Below the pieces are notes generated by a model that ran no database searches, was not told the origin of the DNA, and saw only the letters and a list, made by a program, of their open reading frames with translations. From Streptomyces sp. NRRL F-2580 (GTDB lineage: Bacteria; Actinomycetota; Actinomycetes; Streptomycetales; Streptomycetaceae), in NCBI RefSeq assembly GCF_000720115.1, contig NZ_JOIR01000020.1:41440-105439 (forward strand): 64,000 bases of DNA, in the 5' to 3' direction. A program made the translations under genes and the position numbers. Shown piece by piece: positions 46,859 through 53,715 of the stretch. Each line of letters starts with the position of its first letter. Positions within the stretch are counted from its first letter, which is position 1.

Positions 46859-47995
46859 TCAGGAGCGGGCGCCGCGCTTGGCCGCGTAGTTGGCGCGGCC
46901 CTCCGCCGACTTGAGGCGCCAGTCACGGCGGATCTCCGACCGCAGCCGCGCGTCCGTCTTGGCCACGATCCGCTGGTTCTCCCGCAGCAGCTTGCGGTAG
47001 CTGTCCAGGCGGCGCTCCGCCAGCTCCCCCGAGTCCAGGGCGGCCAGCACCGCGCACCCCGGCTCCGCCTCGTGGGCGCAGTCGTGGAAGCGGCAGTGCT
47101 CCGCGTACTCCTCGATCTCCGAGAAGACCTGGCCGACGCCGGTCTCGGCGTCCCAGAGCCCGACGCCGCGCAGCCCGGGCGTGTCGATCAGTACGCCGCC
47201 GCCCGGCAGGGCGAGCAGGTTGCGGGTCGTGGTGGTGTGGCGGCCCTTGCCGTCGACCTCTCGGGCCTCCTGGACCTCCATGACCTCCGCGCCGAGCAGC
47301 GCGTTGGCCAGCGTGGACTTGCCGGCGCCGGAGACTCCGAGCAGCACGCTGGTGCCGCCCGCGACGACGGCGGCGAGGACGTCCGTGCCCTCTCCGGTGA
47401 GGGAGGAGACGGTCAGTACCTGGACGCCCGGCGCGGTGGACTCGACGTCCTCGACCAGGTGGCCGAGCGTCACCGGGTCCGGGACGAGGTCCGCCTTGGT
47501 GAGGACGACCAGCGGCTGCGCCCCCGATTCCCAGGCGAGGGCCAGGAAGCGCTCGATGCGCCCCAGGTCCAGTTCGACGGCGAGGGATACGGCGATGATC
47601 GCGTGGTCGACGTTGGCTGCGAGGATCTGCCCCTCGGACCGCTGCGAGGAGGTGGACCGGACGAAGGCGGTCCGGCGCGGCAGGTACGCCTTCACGTAAC
47701 GCGGGGTGCCGACGGCCTCGACGGCGGCCCAGTCACCGGTGCAGATGACCCGCATCGGGTCGTGCGGGGTGACGAAGGCGGTGTCGGCGCGGACGATGCC
47801 GTCCGCGGTCATGACGTCGCACTGACCGCGGTCGACGCGTACGACCCGGCCGGCCACGAGACCCTGTTCGGCGTAGGGGGCGAACTCGGCCGCCCACGCG
47901 TCGTCCCAGCCGAAGGGGGCGAGGGCGTGCGAGAGCGGGGCCCACGGAGAAGAGGAGGAAGCGGAGGAGGAAGCGGGGAAAGACGAGAAAGACAA
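46859..47995 (-). CDS. rsgA: Ribosome small-subunit-dependent GTPase RsgA
   Basis: A 378-aa circularly permuted GTPase: G4 VVLTKADLV comes before G1 LLGVSGAGKSTLANAL, and G3 is DTPGLRG. The N-terminal OB-like domain and a C-terminal Cys/His zinc cluster (CRFHDCAHEAEPGC) match RsgA/YjeQ. It assists late maturation of the 30S subunit. The TTG start at 47995 has gaaggg 6 nt upstream. The N-terminus starts with a Ser-rich run (SSSASSSSP). The ribosome-binding site lies in a hairpin, and a 23-aa micro-ORF precedes it, suggesting translational control. Confidence 0.92.
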   Translation of the reverse strand: MSFSSFPASSSASSSSPWAPLSHALAPFGWDDAWAAEFAPYAEQGLVAGRVVRVDRGQCDVMTADGIVRADTAFVTPHDPMRVICTGDWAAVEAVGTPRYVKAYLPRRTAFVRSTSSQRSEGQILAANVDHAIIAVSLAVELDLGRIERFLALAWESGAQPLVVLTKADLVPDPVTLGHLVEDVESTAPGVQVLTVSSLTGEGTDVLAAVVAGGTSVLLGVSGAGKSTLANALLGAEVMEVQEAREVDGKGRHTTTTRNLLALPGGGVLIDTPGLRGVGLWDAETGVGQVFSEIEEYAEHCRFHDCAHEAEPGCAVLAALDSGELAERRLDSYRKLLRENQRIVAKTDARLRSEIRRDWRLKSAEGRANYAAKRGARS

Positions 47996-48020
47996 GGGGA
48001 ACCCTTCACAGGGTGGCCCC
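47996..48020 (-). promoter_or_regulatory. Hairpin sequestering the rsgA ribosome-binding site
   Basis: On the minus strand ggggcc-accc pairs with gggt-t-cccc around tgtgaa; the gaaggg ribosome-binding site of rsgA lies in the loop and right arm. Ribosomes finishing the upstream micro-ORF could affect its folding. Confidence 0.5.
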
Positions 48021-48065
48021 GGCCGCGTGCGCTCGCTCGATGGCGGCGCGCGAAGAGGTGTGAGG

Positions 48066-48137
48066 TCAGCCGGAGACCACAGAAGTGACATTGATGGTCT
48101 TCTGAGTGCGGGCAGCGCCCTGCGCAGCGACAGTCAT
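48066..48137 (-). CDS. 23-aa micro-ORF upstream of rsgA
   Basis: A 24-codon frame opens at an ATG with the near-perfect Shine-Dalgarno ggaggtga about 8 nt upstream. It begins MTVAAQGAARTQKTINVT and ends VVSG. It lies 70 bp upstream of rsgA on the same strand. The strong ribosome-binding site makes translation likely. Role could be a leader peptide or a small protein. I recognise no family. It was too short to appear in ordinary gene calls. Confidence 0.6.
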   Translation of the reverse strand: MTVAAQGAARTQKTINVTSVVSG

Positions 48138-48245
48138 CAATGAACTCACCTCCGGGTCATGCACGTTACTGACGTCCTCCACCGGCTCGGCGGGAACGGA
48201 CCCACCGTAACAAGGTCCCGTAGGACAGGGCCACTTCTTTTTCGC

Positions 48246-48271
48246 GGACTTTTTCCGTGGACTTTTTCCGT
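48246..48271. repeat. 13-bp AT-rich tandem duplication downstream of the DUF4097 gene
   Basis: Two adjacent perfect copies of ggactttttccgt. T-rich tracts are rare in this genome. On the minus strand they are A-tracts about 10-40 bp past the DUF4097 gene stop. Confidence 0.8.
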
Positions 48272-48282
48272 GCCGCGCACGT

Positions 48283-49182
48283 TCACGGCCCGGCCGGGTA
48301 CATGGCCACGGCGCGGCCGACGCCCGCCTCGACGTCCAGGCGCCGGGAGGAGCCGGCGTCGCGCATGTCGTCCGGGACCTGGCAGTGGCCCGCGCCGGCC
48401 TCGCAGCGGACCCGGAAGCGGCTGGCCGCGGGCACGGTGAGGGCGAGGTGGCCGGAGCCGACCCGGGCGCTCACCTGGTCCGGCGGGGTGACGAAGACCG
48501 CTTCCGCCCGGCCGGAGCCGACCCGGATCTCGGCCTGGGTCCCGGTGAGGCCGGTGGCCCGCAGACTGCCGGAGCCGACCTTCGCCCGCAGCGCTCCGCG
48601 CAGCCCCGCGAGGTCGACCCGGCCGGAGTCGACCTCGGCGTCGACGGCGCCGCCCAGGCCGCTGAGGAGGACGTGGCCGGACCCGGCCGTCACCTTCACC
48701 GGGATGCCCTCCGGGACGGTCACCCCGAGCTGGACGGAGCAGCCGGCATCGAGGGTGGGCAGGAACTCCTCGCCGGGGCAGTGCGGGGTCAGCCGGAGGG
48801 TGTCGCCGAGCCAGCTCTCCTCGATGGTGGGCGCCTTCAGCGACCAGCCGATCGTGGCGCGGTAGCCGACCTGCCCGTCCCCACGGGGGCTCACGGTGAC
48901 GTCCGCGTCCCCGCCCACGATCTCCAGCGCGGCCACCGGGCGGCCGCCGCTGCCTCCGGACAGGGTGCCGCTGCGGGCGGTCGCGTAGGACCACACCTGC
49001 CAGGTGGCGGGGGCCACGACCAGGAGCGCGCTCAGCAGCGCGGCGACGGTCCAGGCGAGCCGCTGCCCCGGGCGGTCCGGGGCCGGCGCCGGCGTGGCGG
49101 CCGTCGTGCGGGCCGGCGTGGCGGCCGTCGCGCCGGCCGGGGCGGGGGACGGGGCTCGCGCCGGTCCGGCGGCCGGCGTCAC
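48283..49182 (-). CDS. DUF4097-like membrane-anchored protein
   Basis: A 299-aa protein. An Ala/Pro/Thr-rich N-terminus is followed by one membrane helix (about 43-65, WTVAALLSALLVVAPATWQVW) and an extracytoplasmic beta-rich region. Repeats such as GSGHVLLSGLGGAVDAEVDSGRVDLAGLRGAL and VGSGSLRATGL are the right-handed parallel beta pattern of DUF4097 'putative adhesin' proteins. Its GTG overlaps the response-regulator stop (gtga), so translation is coupled. DUF4097 proteins often accompany LiaRS/VraSR-like envelope-stress systems; a sensor or effector role is inferred. Confidence 0.8.
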   Translation of the reverse strand: MTPAAGPARAPSPAPAGATAATPARTTAATPAPAPDRPGQRLAWTVAALLSALLVVAPATWQVWSYATARSGTLSGGSGGRPVAALEIVGGDADVTVSPRGDGQVGYRATIGWSLKAPTIEESWLGDTLRLTPHCPGEEFLPTLDAGCSVQLGVTVPEGIPVKVTAGSGHVLLSGLGGAVDAEVDSGRVDLAGLRGALRAKVGSGSLRATGLTGTQAEIRVGSGRAEAVFVTPPDQVSARVGSGHLALTVPAASRFRVRCEAGAGHCQVPDDMRDAGSSRRLDVEAGVGRAVAMYPAGP

Positions 49183-49835
49183 GGCGTGCCGTCCAGGAAG
49201 CGCAGGACCGCCAGGACCCGGCGGTGGTCGCCGTCGGCCGGCGGCAGGTCGAGCTTGGCGAAGATGTTGTTGATGTGTTTGGCCACCGCGCTCTCGCTCA
49301 CGACGAGTTCGGCCGCGATCCCGGCGTTGGAGCGGCCCTCGGCCATCAGCGCCAGTACCTCCCGCTCGCGCGGGGTGAGCCGCTCCAGGGGGTCCGGTCC
49401 GCCGCCGCGCCGCAGCAGGAGCTGGGCGACGACCTGTGGGTCGAGTGCGGTGCCGCCGGACGCGACCCGCCGCAGCGCGTCGACGAACTCCTCGACGTCG
49501 GCGACCCGTTGCTTGAGGAGGTAGCCGATGCCGGCGCCGCTCGGGGTCGCGAGCAGATCGGCGGCGTACCGTTCCTCCACGTACTGCGAGAGCAGCAGCA
49601 CCGCCGTGCCGGGGCTCTGCCGGCGGATCATCAGGGCGGCGCGGACCCCCTCGTCGGTGAAGCCGGGCGGCATCCGTACGTCCACGAGCGCCAGCTCGGG
49701 CCGGTGTTCCTCGACGGCGGCGAGCAGTCCCTCGGCGTCCCCGGTTTCGGCGGCCACCTCGAAGCCGGCCATTTCGAGGACCTTGACGAGTCCTATCCGC
49801 AGCAGGACGGAGTCCTCGGCGATCACAGCCCGCAC
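49179..49835 (-). CDS. NarL/FixJ-family response regulator
   Basis: A 218-aa two-component regulator. The receiver domain starts MRAVIAEDSVLLRIGL (acidic pocket E7-D8), with the phospho-acceptor Asp in ELALVDVRMPP near residue 52 and Lys in GYLLKQRV near 107. The C-terminal LuxR helix-turn-helix is LTPREREVLALMAEGRSNAGIAAELVVSESAVAKHINNIFAKL. It overlaps its kinase gene by 13 bp and the DUF4097 gene by 4 bp, a tightly coupled three-gene operon. Confidence 0.93.
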   Translation of the reverse strand: MRAVIAEDSVLLRIGLVKVLEMAGFEVAAETGDAEGLLAAVEEHRPELALVDVRMPPGFTDEGVRAALMIRRQSPGTAVLLLSQYVEERYAADLLATPSGAGIGYLLKQRVADVEEFVDALRRVASGGTALDPQVVAQLLLRRGGGPDPLERLTPREREVLALMAEGRSNAGIAAELVVSESAVAKHINNIFAKLDLPPADGDHRRVLAVLRFLDGTP

Positions 49836-51097
49836 GGCAGCTCCACGGTGATGACGGTCGGGCCCCCGAGGGGGCTGTTGATCATGATGGTTCCGTCGAC
49901 CGACCCTACGCGTTTGCGCAGGCCGACCAGACCGGTTCCGCGGGCCGGGTCGGCCCCGCCGACCCCGTCGTCGGTGACGGTGACCCGCAGCAGGTCCCCG
50001 CGGCGGCCGGCCCCGCCGGGTGCGGCCGCGCGCACGACCCGTACCGAACAGCGGCGCGCCCGGGCGTGCTTGGCCACGTTGGCCAGGGTCTCGGAGACCA
50101 CGAAGTAGGCGACGGCCTCCACGGTGGCCCCCGGCCGCGTCCCGATGTCCACGGTCAACTCCACGGGGAACGGGGCCCGGGCGGCGATCCCGGAGAGCGC
50201 CGCGTCGAGCCCGCGGTCCTCCAGTACGGCCGGATGCAGGCCCCGTACCAGGCTGTTGAGCTCCTCGATGGCCTCCTTCGCCTGGCGGTGCGCCTCGTCG
50301 ATGACGGCCTTGGCCTCAGGCGGCAGATGGGGCAGCGTGGCGCGCGCGATGCCGAGGTTCATGGCGAGGGCGACCAGCCGCTGCTGGGCTCCGTCGTGCA
50401 GGTCCCGCTCGATCCGGCGGCGTTCGAGATCGGCGGCGTCCAGCACCCCGGCCCGGCTCTCCGCGAGGTCCTCGACGCGCCGCTCCAGCTCGCGGGCCCG
50501 GTTGGGGCCGAGGAGCGCGGCCGCGGCGAAGGCGTCGAGCCGGGCGAAGAGGGCGGCGAGCCAGGGCGCGGTGAGCAACAGCAGGACTCCGCCCACGGTG
50601 ACGAGGTCGCAGTCGCCGGTCCAGCCGGGAGTACGGTTGTCCGCGGGCAGGAACCAGAACCAGCCGTAGACGGACGCCGCCGCGATGCCGAAGGCCCAGG
50701 CCAGCACCACCAGCGCGGCCGCGGCCGCGGCGAGCGGGCTGACGAGCAGGTGGTAGCCGTACTGCCGCCAGGTCGCCTCGGAGCGCACCCGTTCGGCCAG
50801 CCCGCGCGGGCTCGACCAGCGGTTCTCCCGTACGACGTCCGGCACGTCGAGGCCGAGCAGCACCCAGAAGCGGCTGCGCTGGAGCGCCGTGAGCAACGGG
50901 CAGAGCCCCAGCACCGCGAGCAGCGGGACCGGGCTGAGGCCGGGCGCCACGGCCGCGTAGGTGAGACCGAGGAGCGCGGGCAGGGCCGGCGGGATCGCGG
51001 CCGTGGTGAAGACCGTGTTGCGCCGGGCCCACGCCGACCACGGTGCGTGCGCCGCGGTCCAGGTGTACGTACGCCTCAGCGCGCCGCGAAGTGCCAT
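49823..51097 (-). CDS. Sensor histidine kinase, NarX/DesK type (HisKA_3)
   Basis: A 424-aa kinase starting MALRGALRRTYTW. The N-terminal membrane sensor has four to five helices (PALLGLTYAAVAPGLSPVPLLAVLGL, AALVVLAWAFGIAAASVYGWFWFLP, VGGVLLLLTAPWLAALFAR). The dimerisation/phospho-acceptor motif is RRIERDLHDGAQQRLVALAMNLG (His near 244), and the GHKL ATPase has VSETLANVAKHA and TDDGVGGADPARGTGLVGLRKRV. Partner of the adjacent response regulator. No ribosome-binding site precedes the ATG, so a leaderless start is possible. Confidence 0.9.
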   Translation of the reverse strand: MALRGALRRTYTWTAAHAPWSAWARRNTVFTTAAIPPALPALLGLTYAAVAPGLSPVPLLAVLGLCPLLTALQRSRFWVLLGLDVPDVVRENRWSSPRGLAERVRSEATWRQYGYHLLVSPLAAAAAALVVLAWAFGIAAASVYGWFWFLPADNRTPGWTGDCDLVTVGGVLLLLTAPWLAALFARLDAFAAAALLGPNRARELERRVEDLAESRAGVLDAADLERRRIERDLHDGAQQRLVALAMNLGIARATLPHLPPEAKAVIDEAHRQAKEAIEELNSLVRGLHPAVLEDRGLDAALSGIAARAPFPVELTVDIGTRPGATVEAVAYFVVSETLANVAKHARARRCSVRVVRAAAPGGAGRRGDLLRVTVTDDGVGGADPARGTGLVGLRKRVGSVDGTIMINSPLGGPTVITVELPCGL

Positions 51098-51274
51098 GCG
51101 CCGTACGGTAATCGCACTGGTCAGGCGTTTGCCATCGCGCTGGCATCCGGCCGGGGGTGTACCTGGCACCACCACCGGTTCGGACAGTGGGGCCAGTGAT
51201 CCCGGCGGCGCGGCGGACGAGGCTGGTGGTGTGCCCGGGGGACGGACCGCCGGGACGGAAGGAGAGCCGCACCC

Positions 51275-51670
51275 ATGGCACTTGTCGCCCCGCAGGCCCG
51301 CACCTGGCGCACCCCCCGGCCGGCCACCGTGTTCACTTGTGCGGGTGTCGCGCTCCTCCCGTGGGTGCTGGTGCTGGCGAAGACGACGCCGCAGACGACC
51401 GAGGTCTCGAACTGGGCCACGGCGTGGATCGGTCTGGACCTGATGCTGGCCGCCGGGCTGACCGGGACCGCGATGCTGCTGCGCCGGGGCGACCCGCGGG
51501 TGTCCCCGGTCGCGGCGGCCACGGCCGCGCTGCTGGTGATGGACGCCTGGTTCGACGTCACGACCTCGGCCGGGACCGGCGGACAGGGCGTGGCGCTGCT
51601 GATGGCGGCGGGCGCGGAGCTGCCGTTGGCGCTGGCGTGCGCGATCGTGGCCGCCCGCGGCAGGGGCTGA
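51275..51670 (+). CDS. Small membrane protein of unknown function
   Basis: A 131-aa protein with four membrane helices: about 20-37 (VFTCAGVALLPWVLVLA), 48-69 (TAWIGLDLMLAAGLTGTAMLL), 78-95 (VAAATAALLVMDAWFDV) and 105-126. ATG with ggaaggagag about 10 nt upstream. Divergent from the histidine kinase. The WATAWIGLD and DAWFDVTT features recur in uncharacterised actinobacterial proteins. No function can be assigned. Confidence 0.8.
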   Translation: MALVAPQARTWRTPRPATVFTCAGVALLPWVLVLAKTTPQTTEVSNWATAWIGLDLMLAAGLTGTAMLLRRGDPRVSPVAAATAALLVMDAWFDVTTSAGTGGQGVALLMAAGAELPLALACAIVAARGRG

Positions 51671-51763
51671 GGCCGACGGGCCTCCGCGCCCAGGGCCCCA
51701 GCCCCCGGCCCCCGCGTGCGGCGGTGTCCGTTTCGTTCAAGACGCGCGCCACCCGGCCTGCCC

Positions 51764-51927
51764 AAGGGCTGTCCCGTAATCCCCGGTGGATCAGCGCACG
51801 GCGTCAGATGCGGTGCATCGCAAGGCGGAGGGGCGCCCCCCTTCTGGGCGTATTCGGGCGTTCCGACAATGCAGCGAGGTGCCGTAGCTGGCGTCGTGCG
51901 CCCGCCGGGGATTACGGGACAGCCCTT
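51764..51927. mobile_element. MITE-like element with 26-bp terminal inverted repeats
   Basis: A 164-bp non-coding element. The left end begins aagggctgtcccgtaatccc and the right end is its inverse over 26 bp with one mismatch (51764-51789 and 51902-51927). The interior has no transposase. The sequence resembles short gggctgtcccgtaat elements scattered in Streptomyces genomes, probably mobilised in trans by an IS transposase. A target-site duplication is not obvious. It ends 11 bp before the VOC-family ATG. Confidence 0.85.
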
Positions 51928-51938
51928 AGCCTGCCGTC

Positions 51939-52370
51939 ATGACTCCACGACTCGACATGATCGGCCTGGTCGTCTCCGACATGGCCGCCTCGCTCGCCTT
52001 CTACCGCCGTCTCGGGCTGGACGTCCCGGCCGAGGCCGACGGCCTGCCGCACGTGGAGGCCGCGCTGCCCGGCGGGCTGCGGATCGGCTGGGACACCGAG
52101 GACACCGTCCGCTCCTTCGACCCGTCCTGGACCCGCCCCACCGGCGACGGCAGCCGGGACCTGGCCTTCCTGTGCGACTCCCCCGCCGAAGTGGACGCCC
52201 TCTACGCGGAGCTGACCGCGGCCGGGTACCCGGGCCACCTGAAGCCGTGGGACGCCTTCTGGGGGCAGCGCTACGCCGTCGTGCTCGACCCGGACGGCTG
52301 CGCCGTCTCCCTCTTCGCCCCGTTGGAGCCCTCCCCGTCGGAGCCCGCCCCGTCGGAGCCCGCCGCGTAG
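51939..52370 (+). CDS. VOC (glyoxalase/dioxygenase-fold) family protein
   Basis: A 143-aa protein of the vicinal oxygen chelate superfamily: DMIGLVVSDMAASLAFYRRLGLDVP opens the first half and RYAVVLDPDGCAVSLFAPL closes the second, with HVEAALPGGLRIGWDT between. The C-terminus is a short Pro/Ser/Glu repeat (PSPSEPAPSEPAA). VOC proteins include glyoxalases and antibiotic-binding proteins; this one cannot be assigned a substrate. The ATG lies just 11 bp from a MITE-like element that probably supplies or replaces its promoter region. No ribosome-binding site is evident (leaderless is possible). Confidence 0.82.
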   Translation: MTPRLDMIGLVVSDMAASLAFYRRLGLDVPAEADGLPHVEAALPGGLRIGWDTEDTVRSFDPSWTRPTGDGSRDLAFLCDSPAEVDALYAELTAAGYPGHLKPWDAFWGQRYAVVLDPDGCAVSLFAPLEPSPSEPAPSEPAA

Positions 52371-52529
52371 GCGGTCAGCGTGGTCCCGGCCAGCGCGCGC
52401 ACCTCGCGTGCGAGGTGCGCCTGGTCGGCGGCAGGTCCATGCACCCGTCGGGCAGCACCATCCGGCCGTTGCTCCGCGCCCGCCACAGTACGGCCCGGGT
52501 ACGGCCGCCGAGGGTGCTTCCTCGTACAC
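52360..52529 (-). pseudogene. AraC-family regulator remnant (ends only; interior deleted)
   Basis: On the minus strand a GTG opens MYEEAPSA, then the N-terminal signature of Streptomyces AraC-type regulators, AVLWRARSNGRMVLPDGCMDL, appears in a shifted frame. The next recognisable text, again in another frame, is the AraC C-terminus PADQAHLAREVRALAGTTLT. About 200 intervening residues, including most of the DNA-binding domain, are missing. The remnant overlaps the 3' end of the VOC-family gene. Read as a decayed gene; assignment rests on pattern memory of the family. Confidence 0.6.
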
Positions 52530-52573
52530 CCCTCCGGCGCAGGGCGAGGATCCACGGCCCTCCCGGGTACCGG

Positions 52574-53698
52574 TCAGTGTTTGCGCAGCCGCGAGGAGTA
52601 GTCCTCCGGCGGCAGGAACTTCGACCACCGTTCCGGGAACTCCGACGGCATCCCGCCGTCCTCGTCGTCCTCCGACTCGCCCTCGGCCATGGCCCGCCAG
52701 GCCGCGGCCCGCGCGATCAGCTGCGCGGCCTCCAGTTCCCGGGCCCGCTCGTTGGCCTCGCGCGCCGCCGCCGTGGCCACGGACGGCCAGACCCGGTCGA
52801 TGGCGGCGTTGACGGCCGCGCCGACCAGCACCGCGAAGGCCGAGATGCCGATCCACAGCAGCACCGCCACCGGCGCCGCCAGCGATCCGTAGATCGTCGG
52901 CCCCTCCACGGTGTTGGTGAGGTAGATGCGCAGCAGGAACGAGCCCAGGACCCACATGGCGAGCGCCACCAGCGCCCCCGGCACGTCCTCGATCCACGGC
53001 GAGCGCACCGGTACGGAGACGTGGTAGAGCGTCGTCAGGAAGACGATGGACAGCAGGGTGACGGTCGGCCAGTACAGCACCGCGATCACGCTGGTGCCCC
53101 AGGGGACCAGTTCGATCACGGCGTCCGGCCCCACCACCATCAGGGGCAGCACGATCGCGCCGATCACCAGCGCGATGACGTAGAGCACGAAGGCCAGCAG
53201 CCGGGTCTTGACGATGCCGCGCTGCCCGTCGAGCCCGTACATCACGGTGATGGTGTCGATGAAGACGTTCACCGCGCGGGAGCCCGACCACAGGGCGAAG
53301 GCGAAGCCGAGCGAGATCAGGTCGGGGCGTCCGCGTCCCGTCACGTCGTCGAGCATCGGTTTGGCGATGTCGTTGACGCCGCGGTCGGACAGCACCGTGC
53401 CGACCGCGCCCAGGATGTTCTCCTCGATGCTGGCCACCGTCGTCTTGCCGGTCCAGCCGTCCACGTAGCCGAGCAGGCCCAGCAGGCCGAGGAAGAGCGG
53501 GGGCAGCGAGAGCAGCGTGAAGAACGCCGCCTCGGCCGCCAGGCCGAGGATGCGGTACTCGATGCACGAGTTGACGGTGTCCTTCAGTAGCAGCCAGCCC
53601 ATCTTCCGCTTCGAGACGTTGCGGTAGAGGGCGCGGGCCCGGTGGAGCCGCCCTGGGGGTCCCGGGATCCGCTCGGGTGTTTCTTTTGCTGGCTGCAC
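52574..53698 (-). CDS. YihY/BrkB-family membrane protein
   Basis: A 374-aa polytopic protein with six hydrophobic segments in the YihY/virulence-factor-BrkB pattern (LGLAAEAAFFTLLSLPPLFLGLLGLLGYVDGW, LISLGFAFALWSGSRAVNVFIDTITVMYGL, LLAFVLYVIALVIGAIVLPLMVVG, ALVALAMWVLGSFLLRIYL, LAAPVAVLLWIGISAFAVLVGAAVNA). A charged C-terminal tail follows. Function is unclear; it is not RNase BN as once annotated. GTG start, immediately divergent from aidB with only about 17 bp between starts, so their promoters overlap. Confidence 0.88.
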   Translation of the reverse strand: MQPAKETPERIPGPPGRLHRARALYRNVSKRKMGWLLLKDTVNSCIEYRILGLAAEAAFFTLLSLPPLFLGLLGLLGYVDGWTGKTTVASIEENILGAVGTVLSDRGVNDIAKPMLDDVTGRGRPDLISLGFAFALWSGSRAVNVFIDTITVMYGLDGQRGIVKTRLLAFVLYVIALVIGAIVLPLMVVGPDAVIELVPWGTSVIAVLYWPTVTLLSIVFLTTLYHVSVPVRSPWIEDVPGALVALAMWVLGSFLLRIYLTNTVEGPTIYGSLAAPVAVLLWIGISAFAVLVGAAVNAAIDRVWPSVATAAAREANERARELEAAQLIARAAAWRAMAEGESEDDEDGGMPSEFPERWSKFLPPEDYSSRLRKH

Positions 53699-53715
53699 GT
53701 CCTTACGGTATCCGC

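Noticed and set aside
46313..48088. A 591-codon plus-strand frame
   Set aside because: It mixes the non-coding repeat region with rsgA antisense; no domain or ribosome-binding site.
51558..51752. 64-codon minus-strand frame beginning ARVLNETDTAAR
   Set aside because: Short, overlaps the end of the membrane-protein gene, no ribosome-binding site; could be the 5' end of a lost gene beside the MITE but unsupported.
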